A DNA stretch of 64,000 nucleotides from Hippophae tibetana (GCA_037013495.1 CM072801.1:32910001-32974000); one strand, 5' to 3'; shown: positions 35,476 to 49,250, counted from the stretch's first letter. Translations and numbers: made by a program. Notes: a model not told the origin generated them from the sequence alone.

Positions 35476-35837
35476 CCTAGGGTTTTAGGTTTTTCTCGCA
35501 AATTTCCGTTTTACTTAATTTCGATTTTATTCAATAGAGCTCTAAAGGAGATATTTGTTCCCACCAAGGTTTCATTATTTATGTGTTCCATAAATCTATA
35601 TTCTTCGAAAAGGAAATAGGAGAATAGAAAAAGAAAGGAGCAACTGTTGAAATTTTCAATAAAACAAAACATTTAATAAATCGAACTTTCAACTTTATAC
35701 GACAAAAACTTTTGACTATGGTATCTTAAGGACTATTATAATATATCAAATTTAAGCTCTTATGGATTCACACAATTAGTGGTAGCCTCAATAAGGAACT
35801 TGAATTATGTACCCAAATCCATCATTTACATCACTTA
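35476..35837 (+). repeat. Early-switch A/B hybrid monomer, last copy
   Basis: Same structure as the hybrids at 27857, 30396 and 32934. Private change TTCCCACCAAGG instead of TTCCGACCAAGG. The next A monomer begins CCTATGG, a point change in the lead (35838). Confidence 0.9.
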
Positions 35838-38743
35838 CCTATGGTTTTAGGTTTTTCTCCCAAATTTCCGTTTTACTTAGTTTTGATTTTATTCAATAGA
35901 CCTGTAAAGGAGATATTTGTGCCGACCATGGGTTGTTTATATATGTGTTCAATAAATCTCTATTTTTCGAAAAAAATAATAGGAGAATAATAAAAGAAAG
36001 GAGCAACTGTTGAAATTTTCAAAAAAAAAACAAAACTTTTGATAAATTCTACTTTTAACTTTATACGACTATAACTTTTGACTCGGGTATCGTAACGAAA
36101 ATTATAATATATCAAATGGAAGCTCTTATCGATTAACACAAATATTTCTGGCCTCACTATGGAACCTGAATTATATACCCAAATTCCATCATTTACATCA
36201 CTAACCAAGGGTTTTAGCTTTTTCTCGCAAATTTCCGTTTTACTTACTTTCGATTTTATTCAATAGAGCTCTAACGGAGATATTTGTTCCGACCAAGGTT
36301 TCATTATTTATGAGGTCTATTAATCTATATTCTTCGAAAAGGAAATAGGAGAATAGAAAAAGAAAGGAGCAACTGTTGAAATTTTCAATAAAACAAAACA
36401 TTTAATAAATCGAACTTTCAACTTTATACGACAAAAACTTTTGACTATGGTATCTTAAGGACTATTATAATATATCAAATTTAAGCTCTTATGGATTCAC
36501 ACAATTAGTGGTAGCCTCAATAAGGAACTTGAATTATGTACCCAAATCCATCATTTACATCACTTACCTAGGGTTTTAGGTTTTTCTCCCAAATTTCCGT
36601 TTTACTTAGTTTTAATTTTATTCAATAGAACTCTAAAGGAGATATTTGTGCCGACCATGGGTTCTTTATATATGTGTTCAATAAATCTCTATTTTTCGAA
36701 AAAAAAGGAGAATAGTAAAAGAAAGGAGCAACTGTTGAAATTTTCAAAAAAAACAAAACATTTGATAAATTCTACTTTTAAATTTATACGACTATAACTT
36801 TTGACTCGGGTATCGTAACGAAAATTATAATATATCAAATCGAAGCTCTTATCGATTCACACAATTATTTCTGGCCTCACTATGGAACCTGAATTATATA
36901 CCCAAATTCCATCATTTACATCACTAACCAAGGGTTTTAGCTTTTTCTCGCAAATTTCCGTTTTACTTACTTTCGAATTTTTTTCAATAGAGCTCTAACG
37001 GAGATATTTGTTCCGACCAAGGTTTCATTATTTATAAGGTCCATTAATCTATATTCTTCGAAAAGGAAATAGGAGAATAGAAAAAGAAAGGAGCAACTGT
37101 TGAAATTTTCAATAAAACAAAACATTTAATAAATCGAACTTTCAACTTTATACGACAAAAACTTTTGACTATGGTATCTTAAGGACTATTATAATATATC
37201 AAATTTAAGCTCTTATGGATTCACACAATTAGTGGTAGCCTCAATAAGGAACTTGAATTATGTACCCAAATCCATCATTTACATCACTTACCTAGGGTTT
37301 TAGGTTTTTCTCCCAAATTTCCGTTTTACTTAGTTTTGATTTTATTCAATAGACCTGTAAAGGAGATATTTGTGCCGACCATGGGTTGTTTATATATGTG
37401 TTCAATAAATCTCTATTTTTCGAAAAAAATAATAGGAGAATAATAAAAGAAAGGAGCAACTGTTGAAATTTTCAAAAAAAAAACAAAACTTTTGATAAAT
37501 TCTACTTTTAACTTTATACGACTATAACTTTTGACTCGGGTATCGTAACGAAAATTATAATATATCAAATGGAAGCTCTTATCGATTAACACAAATATTT
37601 CTGGCCTCACTATGGAACCTGAATTATATACCCAAATTCCATCATTTACATCACTAACCAAGGGTTTTAGCTTTTTCTCGCAAATTTCCGTTTTACTTAC
37701 TTTCGATTTTATTCAATAGAGCTCTAACGGAGATATTTGTTCCGACCAAGGTTTCATTATTTATGAGGTCTATTAATCTATATTCTTCGAAAAGGAAATA
37801 GGAGAATAGAAAAAGAAAGGAGCAACTGTTGAAATTTTCAATAAAACAAAACATTTAATAAATCGAACTTTCAACTTTATACGACAAAAACTTTTGACTA
37901 TGGTATCTTAAGGACTATTATAATATATCAAATTTAAGCTCTTATGGATTCACACAATTAGTGGTAGCCTCAATAAGGAACTTGAATTATGTACCCAAAT
38001 CCATCATTTACATCACTTACCTAGGGTTTTAGGTTTTTCTCCCAAATTTCCGTTTTACTTAGTTTTAATTTTATTCAATAGAACTCTAAAGGAGATATTT
38101 GTGCCGACCATGGGTTCTTTATATATGTGTTCAATAAATCTCTATTTTTCGAAAAAAAAGGAGAATAGTAAAAGAAAGGAGCAACTGTTGAAATTTTCAA
38201 AAAAAACAAAACATTTGATAAATTCTACTTTTAAATTTATACGACTATAACTTTTGACTCGGGTATCGTAACGAAAATTATAATATATCAAATCGAAGCT
38301 CTTATCGATTCACACAATTATTTCTGGCCTCACTATGGAACCTGAATTATATACCCAAATTCCATCATTTACATCACTAACCAAGGGTTTTAGCTTTTTC
38401 TCGCAAATTTCCGTTTTACTTACTTTCGAATTTTTTTCAATAGAGCTCTAACGGAGATATTTGTTCCGACCAAGGTTTCATTATTTATAAGGTCCATTAA
38501 TCTATATTCTTCGAAAAGGAAATAGGAGAATAGAAAAAGAAAGGAGCAACTGTTGAAATTTTCAATAAAACAAAACATTTAATAAATCAAACTTTCAACT
38601 TTATACGACAAAAACTTTTGACTATGGTATCTTAAGGACTATTATAATATATCAAATTTAAGCTCTTATGGATTCACACAATTAGTGGTAGCCTCAATAA
38701 GGAACTTGAATTATGTACCCAAATCCATCATTTACATCACTTA
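35838..38743. repeat. Two tandem four-monomer units (1453 bp each)
   Basis: Units at 35838-37290 and 37291-38743, both with lengths 367, 362, 361, 363 and both with AATAATAGG in the first A and TTCGAATTTTTTTC in the last B. They are copies of 33296-34748 without the intervening dimer and hybrid. A new local 4-mer HOR was thus amplified from the 7-mer after the hybrid monomer dropped out. Confidence 0.9.
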
Positions 38744-39470
38744 CCTAGGGTTTTAGGTTTTTCTCCCAAATTTCCGTTTTACTTAGTTTTGATTTTATTC
38801 AATAGACCTGTAAAGGAGATATTTGTGCCGACCATGGGTTGTTTATATATGGGTTCAATAAATCTCTATTTTTCGAAAAAAAAAATAGGAGAATAGTAAA
38901 AGAAAGGAGCAACTGTTGAAATTTTCAAAAAAAACAAAACATTTGATAAATTCTACTTTTAACTTTATACGACTATAACTATTGACTCGGGTATCGTAAC
39001 GAAAATTATAATATATCAAATCGAAGCTCTTATCGATTCACACAATTACTTCTGGCCTCACTATGGAACCTGAATTATATACCCAAATTCCATCATTTAC
39101 ATCACTAACCAAGGGTTTTAGCTTTTTCTCGCAAATTTCCGTTTTACTTACTTTCGATTTTATTCAATAGAGCTCTAACGGAGATATTTGTTCCGACCAA
39201 GGTTTCATTATTTATGAGGTCTATTAATCTATATTCTTCGAAAAGGAAATAGGAGAATAGAAAAAGAAAGGAGCAACTGTTGAAATTTTCAATAAAACAA
39301 AACATTTAATAAATCGAACTTTCAACTTTATACGACAAAAACTTTTGACTATGGTATCTTAAGGACTATTATAATATATCAAATTTAAGCTCTTATGGAT
39401 TCACACAATTAGTGGTAGCCTCAATAAGGAACTTGAATTATGTACCCAAATCCATCATTTACATCACTTA
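38744..39470. repeat. A-B dimer, GGGTTC/AACTATTG class (copy 2)
   Basis: The A copy repeats the A at 34749 (365 bp, TATATATGGG, AACTATTGACTCGGG, ATTACTTCTGG). The B copy (39109) has ATTTTATTCAATAG and GAGGTCTATTAATC, so it is a different B variant from the one at 35114. Confidence 0.82.
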
Positions 39471-40192
39471 CCTAGGGTTTTAGGTTTTTCTCCCAAATTT
39501 CCGTTTTACTTAGTTTTAATTTTATTCAATAGAACTCTGAAGGAGATATTTGTGCCGACCATGGGTTCTTTATATATGTGTTCAATAAATCTCTATTTTT
39601 CGAAAAAAAAGGAGAATAGTAAAAGAAAGGAGCAACTGTTGAAATTTTCAAAAAAAACAAAACATTTGATAAATTCTACTTTTAAATTTATACGACTATA
39701 ACTTTTGACTCGGGTATCGTAACGAAAATTATAATATATCAAATCGAAGCTCTTATCGATTCACACAATTATTTCTGGCCTCACTATGGAACCTGAATTA
39801 TATACCCAAATTCCATCATTTACATCACTAACCAAGGGTTTTAGCTTTTCTCGCAAATTTCCGTTTTACTTACTTTCGATTTTTTTCAATAGAGCTCTAA
39901 CGGAGATATTTGTTCCGACCAAGGTTTCATTATTTATAAGGTCCATTAATCTATATTCTTCGAAAAGGAAATAGGAGAATAGAAAAAGAAAGGAGCAACT
40001 GTTGAAATTTTCAATAAAACAAAACATTTAATAAATCGAACTTTCAACTTTATACGACAAAAACTTTTGACTATGGTATCGTAAGAACTATTATAATATA
40101 TCAAATTTAAGCTCTTATCGATTCACACAATTAGTGGTATCCTCAATAAGGAACTTGAATTATGTACCCAAATCCATCATTTACATCACTTG
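39471..40192. repeat. A-B dimer with shortened T-run (copy 2)
   Basis: Repeats 24960-25681, including GAACTCTGAAGG and the one-base loss in TTTTAGCTTTTCTCGC, 14511 bp downstream. The B tail differs: here ATCGTAAGAAC, there ATCTTAAGGAC, so a further exchange took place in the last third of the B monomer. Confidence 0.87.
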
Positions 40193-42368
40193 CCTAGGGT
40201 TTTAGGTTTTTATCCCAAATTTCCGTTTTACTTAGTTTTAATTTTATTCAATAGAACTCTAAAGGAGATATTTGTGCCGACCATGGGTTCTTTATATATG
40301 TGTTCAATAAATCCCTTTTTTTGAAAAAAAATAGGAGAATAGTAAAAGAAAGAAGCAACTGTTGAATTTTAAAAAAAAAACAAAACATTTGATAAATTCT
40401 ACTCATAACTTTATACGACTATAACTATTGACTCGATTATCGTAACGAAAATTATAATATATCAAATCGAAGCTCTTATCGATTCACACAATTATTTCTA
40501 GCCTCACTATGGAACCTGAATTATATCCCCAAATTCCATCATTTACATCACTAACCAAGGGTTTTAGCTTTTTCTCGCAAATTTCCGTTTTACTTACTTT
40601 CGATTTTATTCAATAGAGCTCTAACGGAGATATTTGTTCCGACCAAGGTTTCATTATTTATGAGGTCCATTAATCTATATTCTTCGAAAAGGAAATAGGA
40701 GAATAGAAAAAGAAAGGAGCAACTGTTGAAATTTTCAATAAAACAAAACATTTAATAAATCGAACTTTCAACTTTATACGACAAAAACTTTTGACTATGG
40801 TATCTTAAGGACTATTATAATATATCAAATTTAAGCTCTTATGGATTCACACAATTAGTGGTAGCCTCAATAAGGAACTTGAATTATGTACCCAAATCCA
40901 TCATTTACATCACTTACCTAGGGTTTTAGGTTTTTCTCCCAAATTTCCGTTTTACTTAGTTTTGATTTTATTCAATAGACCTGTAAAGGAGATATTTGTG
41001 CCGACCATGGGTTGTTTATATATGGGTTCAATAAATCTCTATTTTTCGAAAAAAAAAATAGGAGAATAGTAAAAGAAAGGAGCAACTGTTGAAATTTTCA
41101 AAAAAAACAAAACATTTGATAAATTCTACTTTTAACTTTATACGACTATAACTTTTGACTCGGGTATCGTAACGAAAATTATAATATATCAAGTCGAAGC
41201 TCTTATCGATTCACACAATTATTTCTGGCCTAACTATGGAAACTTAATTATATACCCAAATTCCATCATTTACATCACTAACCAAGGGTTTTAGCTTTTT
41301 CTCGCAAATTTCCGTTTTACTTACTTTCGATTTTATTCAATAGAGCTCTAAAGGAGATATTTGTTACGACCAAGGTTTCATTATTTATGAGGTCCATAAA
41401 TCTATATTATTCGAAAAGGAAATAGGAGAATAGAAAAAGAAAGGAGCAACTGTTGAAATTTTCAATAAAACAAAACATTTAATAAATCGAACTTTCAACT
41501 TTATACGACAAAAACTTTTGACTATGGTATCGTAAGAACTATTATAATATATCAAATTTAAGCTCTTATCGATTCACACAATTAGTGGTATCCTCAATAA
41601 GGAACTTGAATTATGTACCCAAATCCATCATTTACATCACTTGCCTAGGGTTTAAGGTTTTTCTCCCAAAATTCCGTTTTACTTAGTTTTAATTTTATTC
41701 AATAGAACTCTAAAGGAGATATTTGTGCCGACCATGGGTTCTTTATATATGTGTTCAATAAATCCCTTTTTTTGAAAAAAAAATAGGAGAATAGTAAAAG
41801 AAAGAAGCAACTTTTGAAATTAAAAAAAAAAACAAAACATTTGATAAATTCTACTCATAACTTTATACGACTATAACTATTGACTCGATTATCGTAACGA
41901 AAATTATAATATATCAAATCGAAGCTCTTATCGATTCACACAATTATTTCTAGCCTCACTATGGAACCTGAATTATATACCCAAATTCCATCATTTACAT
42001 CACTAACCAAGGGTTTTAGCTTTTTCTCGCAAATTTACGTTTTACTTACATTCGATTTTATTCAATAGAGCTCTAAAGGAGATATTTGTTACGACCAAGG
42101 TGTCATTATTTATGAGGTCCATAAATCTATATTATTCGAAAAGGAAATAGGAGAATAGAAAAAGAAAGGAGCAACTGTTGAAATTTTCAATAAAACAAAA
42201 CATTTAATAAATCGAACTTTCAACTTTATACGACAAAAACTTTTGACTATGGTATCTTAAGGACTATTATAATATATCAAATTTAAGCTCTTATGGATTC
42301 ACACAATTAGTGGTAGCCTCAATAAGGAACTTGAATTATGTACCCAAATCCATCATTTACATCACTTA
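40193..42368. repeat. Transitional block of three A-B dimers
   Basis: A at 40193, 40917 and 41644, B at 40555, 41282 and 42007. The copy at 40193 shares TTTTTATCCC, AACTATTGACTCG and TTATATCCCC with 24312. The copies at 40193 and 41644 have TTGCCTAGG leads, and 41644 has GGGTTTAAGG. The B at 42007 has AAATTTACG, TACATTCG and AAGGTGTCATT, which reappear at 49251, 51425 and 53599. Markers of both the 7-mer region and the 6-mer region meet here. Confidence 0.82.
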
Positions 42369-43816
42369 CCTAGGGTTTTAGGTTTTTCTCCCAAATTTCC
42401 GTTTTACTTAGTTTTGATTTTATTCAATAGACCTGTAAAGGAGATATTTGTGCCGACCATGGGTTGTTTATATATGGGTTCAATAAATCTCTATTTTTCG
42501 AAAAAAATAGGAGAATAGTAAAAGAAAGGAGCAACTGTTGAAATTTTCAAAAAAAACAAAACATTTGATAAATTCTACTTTTAACTTTATACGACTATAA
42601 CTTTTGACTCGGGTATCGTAACGAAAATTATAATATATCAAATCGAAGCTCTTATCGATTCACACAATTATTTCTGGCCTCACTATGGAAACTGAATTAT
42701 ATACCCAAATTCCATCATTTACATCACTAACCAAGGGTTTTAGCTTTTTCTCGCAAATTTCCGTTTTACTTACTTTCGATTTTATTCAATAGAGCTCTAA
42801 AGGAGATATTTATTACGACCAAGGTTTCATTATTTATGAGGTCCATAAATCTATATTCTTCGAAAAGGAAATAGGAGAATAGAAAAAGAAAGGAGCAACC
42901 GTTAAAATTTTCAATAAAACAAAACATTTAAGAAATCGAACTTTCAACTTTATACGACAAAAACTTTTGACTATGGTATCGTAAGGACTATTATAATATA
43001 TCAAATTTAAGCTCTTATCGATTCACACAATTAGTGGTAGCCTCAATAAGGAACTTCAATTATGTACCCAAATCCATCATTTACATCACTTGCCTAGGGT
43101 TTTAGGTTTTTCTCCCAAATTTCCGTTTTACTTAGTTTTAATTTTATTCAATAGAACTGTAAAGGAGATATTTGTGCCGACCATGGGTTCTTTATATATG
43201 TGTTCAATAAATCTCTATTTTTTGAAAAAAAAATAGGAGGATAGTAAAAGAAAGAAGCAACTATTGAAATTTAAAAAAAACAAAACATTTGATAAATTCT
43301 ACTCATAACTTTATACGACTATAACTTTTGACTCGGGTATCGTAACGAAAATTATAATATATCAAATCGAACCTCTTATCGATTCACACAATTATGTCTG
43401 GCCTCACTATGGAACCTGAATTATATACCCAAATTCCATCATTTACATCACTAACCAAGGGTTTTAGCTTTTTCTCGCAAATTTCCGTTTTACTTACTTT
43501 CGATTTTATTCAATAGAGCTCTAACGGAGATATTTGTTCCGACCAAGGTTTCATTATTTATGAGGTCCATTAATCTATATTCTTCGAAAAGGAAATAGGA
43601 GAATAGAGAAAGAAAGGAGCAACTGTTGAAATTTTCAATAAAACAAAACATTTAATAAATCGAACTTTCAACTTTATACGACAAAAACTTTTGACTATGG
43701 TATCTTAAGGACTATTATAATATATCAAATTTAAGCTCTTATGGATTCACACAATTAGTGGTAGCCTCAATAAGGAACTTGAATTATGTACCCAAATCCA
43801 TCATTTACATCACTTA
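42369..43816. repeat. Four-monomer HOR of 1448 bp, unit 1
   Basis: A 42369, B 42731, A 43093, B 43455, all 362 bp. Markers: CTATGGAAACTG at the end of the first A, ATTTATTACGACC and GCAACCGTTAAAAT in the first B, TTGCCTAGG, GGAGGATAG, CAACTATTG and ATCGAACCTC in the second A, and GAATAGAGAAAG in the second B. Confidence 0.93.
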
Positions 43817-45264
43817 CCTAGGGTTTTAGGTTTTTCTCCCAAATTTCCGTTTTACTTAGTTTTGATTTTATTCAATAGACCTGTAAAGGAGATATTTGTG
43901 CCGACCATGGGTTGTTTATATATGGGTTCAATAAATCTCTATTTTTCGAAAAAAATAGGAGAATAGTAAAAGAAAGGAGCAACTGTTGAAATTTTCAAAA
44001 AAAACAAAACATTTGATAAATTCTACTTTTAACTTTATACGACTATAACTTTTGACTCGGGTATCGTAACGAAAATTATAATATATCAAATCGAAGCTCT
44101 TATCGATTCACACAATTATTTCTGGCCTCACTATGGAAACTGAATTATATACCCAAATTCCATCATTTACATCACTAACCAAGGGTTTTAGCTTTTTCTC
44201 GCAAATTTCCGTTTTACTTACTTTCGATTTTATTCAATAGAGCTCTAAAGGAGATATTTATTACGACCAAGGTTTCATTATTTATGAGGTCCATAAATCT
44301 ATATTCTTCGAAAAGGAAATAGGAGAATAGAAAAAGAAAGGAGCAACCGTTAAAATTTTCAATAAAACAAAACATTTAAGAAATCGAACTTTCAACTTTA
44401 TACGACAAAAACTTTTGACTATGGTATCGTAAGGACTATTATAATATATCAAATTTAAGCTCTTATCGATTCACACAATCAGTGGTAGCCTCAATAAGGA
44501 ACTTCAATTATGTACCCAAATCCATCATTTACATCACTTGCCTAGGGTTTTAGGTTTTTCTCCCAAATTTCCGTTTTACTTAGTTTTAATTTTATTCAAT
44601 AGAACTGTAAAGGAGATATTTGTGCCGACCATGGGTTCTTTATATATGTGTTCAATAAATCTCTATTTTTTGAAAAAAAAATAGGAGGATAGTAAAAGAA
44701 AGAAGCAACTATTGAAATTTAAAAAAAACAAAACATTTGATAAATTCTACTCATAACTTTATACGACTATAACTTTTGACTCGGGTATCGTAACGAAAAT
44801 TATAATATATCAAATCGAACCTCTTATCGATTCACACAATTATGTCTGGCCTCACTATGGAACCTGAATTATATACCCAAATTCCATCATTTACATCACT
44901 AACCAAGGGTTTTAGCTTTTTCTCACAAATTTCCGTTTTACTTACTTTCGATTTTATTCAATAGAGCTCTAACGGAGATATTTGTTCCGACCAAGGTTTC
45001 ATTATTTATGAGGTCCATTAATCTATATTCTTCGAAAAGGAAATAGGAGAATAGAGAAAGAAAGGAGCAACTGTTGAAATTTTCAATAAAACAAAACATT
45101 TAATAAATCGAACTTTCAACTTTATACGACAAAAACTTTTGACTATGGTATCTTAAGGACTATTATAATATATCAAATTTAAGCTCTTATGGATTCACAC
45201 AATTAGTGGTAGCCTCAATAAGGAACTTGAATTATGTACCCAAATCCATCATTTACATCACTTA
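43817..45264. repeat. Four-monomer HOR of 1448 bp, unit 2
   Basis: Collinear with unit 1 and nearly identical (43817, 44179, 44541, 44903). Private differences: ACACAATCAGTGG near 44473-44485 and CTCACAAAT near 44922-44930. Confidence 0.93.
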
Positions 45265-46712
45265 CCTAGGGTTTTAGGTTTTTCTCCCAAATTTCCGTTT
45301 TACTTAGTTTTGATTTTATTCAATAGACCTGTAAAGGAGATATTTGTGCCGACCATGGGTTGTTTATATATGGGTTCAATAAATCTCTATTTTTCGAAAA
45401 AAATAGGAGAATAGTAAAAGAAAGGAGCAACTGTTGAAATTTTCAAAAAAAACAAAACATTTGATAAATTCTACTTTTAACTTTATACGACTATAACTTT
45501 TGACTCGGGTATCGTAACGAAAATTATAATATATCAAATCGAAGCTCTTATCGATTCACACAATTATTTCTGGCCTCACTATGGAAACTGAATTATATAC
45601 CCAAATTCCATCATTTACATCACTAACCAAGGGTTTTAGCTTTTTCTCGCAAATTTCCGTTTTACTTACTTTCGATTTTATTCAATAGAGCTCTAAAGGA
45701 GATATTTATTACGACCAAGGTTTCATTATTTATGAGGTCCATAAATCTATATTCTTCGAAAAGGAAATAGGAGAATAGAAAAAGAAAGGAGCAACCGTTA
45801 AAATTTTCAATAAAACAAAACATTTAAGAAATCGAACTTTCAACTTTATACGACAAAAACTTTTGACTATGGTATCGTAAGGACTATTATAATATATCAA
45901 ATTTAAGCTCTTATCGATTCACACAATTAGTGGTAGCCTCAATAAGGAACTTCAATTATGTACCCAAATCCATCATTTACATCACTTGCCTAGGGTTTTA
46001 GGTTTTTCTCCCAAATTTCCGTTTTACTTAGTTTTAATTTTATTCAATAGAACTGTAAAGGAGATATTTGTGCCGACCATGGGTTCTTTATATATGTGTT
46101 CAATAAATCTCTATTTTTTGAAAAAAAAATAGGAGGATAGTAAAAGAAAGAAGCAACTATTGAAATTTAAAAAAAACAAAACATTTGATAAATTCTACTC
46201 ATAACTTTATACGACTATAACTTTTGACTCGGGTATCGTAACGAAAATTATAATATATCAAATCGAAGCTCTTATCGATTCACACAATTATGTCTGGCCT
46301 CACTATGGAACCTGAATTATATACCCAAATTCCATCATTTACATCACTAACCAAGGGTTTTAGCTTTTTCTCGCAAATTTCCGTTTTACTTACTTTCGAT
46401 TTTATTAAATAGAGCTCTAAAGGAGATATTTTTTACGACCAAGGTTTCATTATTTATGAGGTCCATAAATCTATATTCTTCGAAAAGGAAATAGGAGAAT
46501 AGAAAAAGAAAGGAGCAACTGTTCAAATTTTCAATAAAACATAACATTTAAGAAATCGAACTTTCAACTTTATACGACCAAAACTTTTGACTATGGTATC
46601 ATAAGCACTATTATAATATATCAAATTTAAGCTCTTATCGATTCACAGAATTAGTGGTAGCCTCAATAAGGAACTTGAATTATGTACCCAAATCCATCAT
46701 TTACATCACTTA
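45265..46712. repeat. Four-monomer HOR of 1448 bp, unit 3, broken in its second half
   Basis: The first three monomers follow units 1-2 up to about 46260. From there the copy has ATCGAAGCTC instead of ATCGAACCTC. The fourth monomer (46351) is a different B (ATTAAATAGAGC, ATATTTTTTACGACC, CTGTTCAAATT) lacking GAATAGAGAAAG. The HOR ends by recombination in the last third of the monomer at 45989. Confidence 0.88.
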
Positions 46713-48886
46713 CCTAGGGTTTCAGGTTTTTCTCCCAAATTTCCGTTTTACTTAGTTTTGATTTTATTCAATAGACATGTAAAGGAGATATTTGTGCCGA
46801 CCATTGGTTGTTTATATATGTGTTCAATAAATCTCTATTTTTCGAAAAAAAATAGGAGAATAGTAAAAGAAAGGAGCAACTGTTGAAATTTTCAAAAAAA
46901 AACAAAACATTTGATAAATTCTACTTTTAACTTTATACGACTATAACTTTTGACTCGAGTATCGTAACGAAAATTATAATATATCAAATCGAAACTCTTA
47001 TCGATTCACACAATTATTTTTGGCCTCACTATGGAACCTGAATTATATACCCAAATTCCATCATTTACATCACTAACCAACGGTTTTAGCTTTTTCTCGC
47101 AAATTTCCGTTTTACTTACTTCCGATTTTATTCAATAGAACTCTAAAGGAGATATTTGTTCTAACCAAGGTTTCATTATTTATGTGTTCCATAAATCTAT
47201 ATTCTTCGAAAAGGAAATAGGAGAATAGAAAGAGAAAGGAGCAACTGTTGAAATTTTCAACAAAACAAAACATTTAATAAATCAAACTTTCAACTTTATA
47301 CGACCAAAACTTTTGACTATGGTATCGTAAGGACTATTATAATATATCAAATTTAAGCTCTTATCGATTCACACAATTAGTGTTAGCCTCACTAATGAAC
47401 CTAAATTATGTACCCAAATCCACCATTTACATCACTTACCTAGGGTTTTAGGTTTTTCTCCCAAATTTCCGTTTTACTTAGTTTTGATTTTATTCAAGAG
47501 AACTGTAAAGGAGATATATATGCCGACCAGGGGTTCTTTATATATCTGTTCAATAAATCCCTATTTTTTGAAAAAAACGGAGAATGGTAAAAGCAAGGAG
47601 CAACTGTTGAAATTTTCAAAAAATAACAAAATATTTGATAAATTCTACTTTTAACTTTATACGACTATAACTTTTCACTCGGGTGTCGTAACGAATATTA
47701 TAATATATCAAATCGAAGCTCTTATCGATTCACACAATTATTTCTGGCCTCACTATGGAACCTGAATTATATACCCAAATTCCATCATTTACATCACTAA
47801 CCAAGGGTTTTAGCTTTTTCTCGCAAATTTCCGTTTTACTTACTTTCGATTTTAATCAATAGAGCTCTAAAGGAGATGTTTGTTACGACCAAGGTTTCAT
47901 TATTTATGAGGTCCATAAATCTATATTCTTCGAAAAGGAAATAGGAGAATAGAAAAAGAAAGGAGCAACTTTTGAAATTTTCAATAAAACAAAACATTTA
48001 AGAAATCGAACTTTCAACTTTATACGACAAAAACTTTTGACTATGGTATCGTAAGGACTATTATAATATATCAAATTTAAGCTCTTATCGATTCACACAA
48101 TTAGTGGTAGCCTCAATAAGGAACTTGAATTATGTACCCAAATCCATCATTTACATCACTTACCTAGGGTTTTAGGTTTTTCTCCCAAATTTCCGTTTTA
48201 CTTAGTTTTGATTTTATTCAATAGACCTGTAAAGGAGATATTTGTGCCGACCATGGGTTGTTTATATATGTGTTCAATAAATCTCTATTTTTCGAAAAAA
48301 AATAGGAGAATAGTAAAAGAAAGGAGGAACTGTTGAAATTTAAAAAAAAATAAAACATTTGATAAATTCTACTCATAACTTTATACGACTATAACTTTTG
48401 ACTCAATTATCGTAACGAAAATTATAATATATCAAATCGAAGCTCTTATCGATTCACACAATTATTTCTAGCCTCACTATGGAACATGAATTATATACCC
48501 AAATTCCATCATTTACATCACTAACCAAGGGTTTTAGCTTTTTCTCGCAAATTTCCGTTTTACTTACTTTCGATTTTATTCAATAGAGCTCTAAAGGAGA
48601 TATTTTTTACGACCAAGGTTTCATTATTTATGAGGTCCATAAATCTATATTCTTGGAAAAGGAAATAGGAGAATAGAAAAAGAAAGGAGCAACTGTTGAA
48701 ATTTTCAATAAAACAAAACATTTAAGAAATCGAACTTTCAACTTTATACGACAAAAACTTTTCACTATGGTATCGTAAGGACTATTATAATATATCAAAT
48801 TTAAGCTCTTATCGATTCACACAATTAGTGTTAGCCTCACTAAGGAACCTGGATTATGTACCCAAATCCATCATTTACATCACTTA
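46713..48886. repeat. Six-monomer HOR of 2174 bp, unit 1 (divergent first pair)
   Basis: Lengths 364, 362, 362, 362, 362, 362. The last four monomers (47439, 47801, 48163, 48525) match those of unit 2: CCGACCAGGGG with ATATATATGCC, GAGATGTTTG, GGAGGAACTG, and ATATTTTTTACG with TTCTTGGAAAAGG. The first pair differs: A at 46713 has GGTTTCAGG and CCATTGGTTG, and B at 47077 begins CCAACGG. Confidence 0.88.
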
Positions 48887-49250
48887 CCTTGGGTTTTAGG
48901 TTTTTCTCCCAAATTTCCGTTTTACTTAGTTTTGATTTTATTCAATAGACCTGTAAAGGAGATATTTGTTACGACCAAGGGTTCATTATTTATGAGGTCC
49001 ATAAATCTATATTCTTCGAAAAGGAAATAGGAGAATAGTAAAAGAAAGGAGCAACTGTTGAAATTTTCAAAAAAAACAAAACATTTGATAAATTCTACTT
49101 TTAACTTTATACGACTATAACTTTTGACTCGGGTATCGTAACGAAAATTATAATATATCAAATCGAAGCTCTTATCGATTCACACAATTATTTCTGGCCT
49201 CACTATGGAACCTGAATTATATACCCAAATTCCATCATTTACATCACTAA
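48887..49250 (+). repeat. A monomer carrying a short B tract (conversion mosaic)
   Basis: A-type at the head (CTCCCAAAT, GACCTGTAAAGG up to 48953). B-type from 48970 to at least 49024 (TACGACCAAGGG, ATGAGGTCCATAAATC, ATTCTTCGAAAAGG). A-type again from AATAGTAAAAG (49039) to the end. The lead CCTTGGG also departs from the A consensus. A B tract of about 55-85 bp within an A copy is the classic pattern of gene conversion. The structure recurs at 51061, 53235, 57588 and 58314. Confidence 0.9.
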
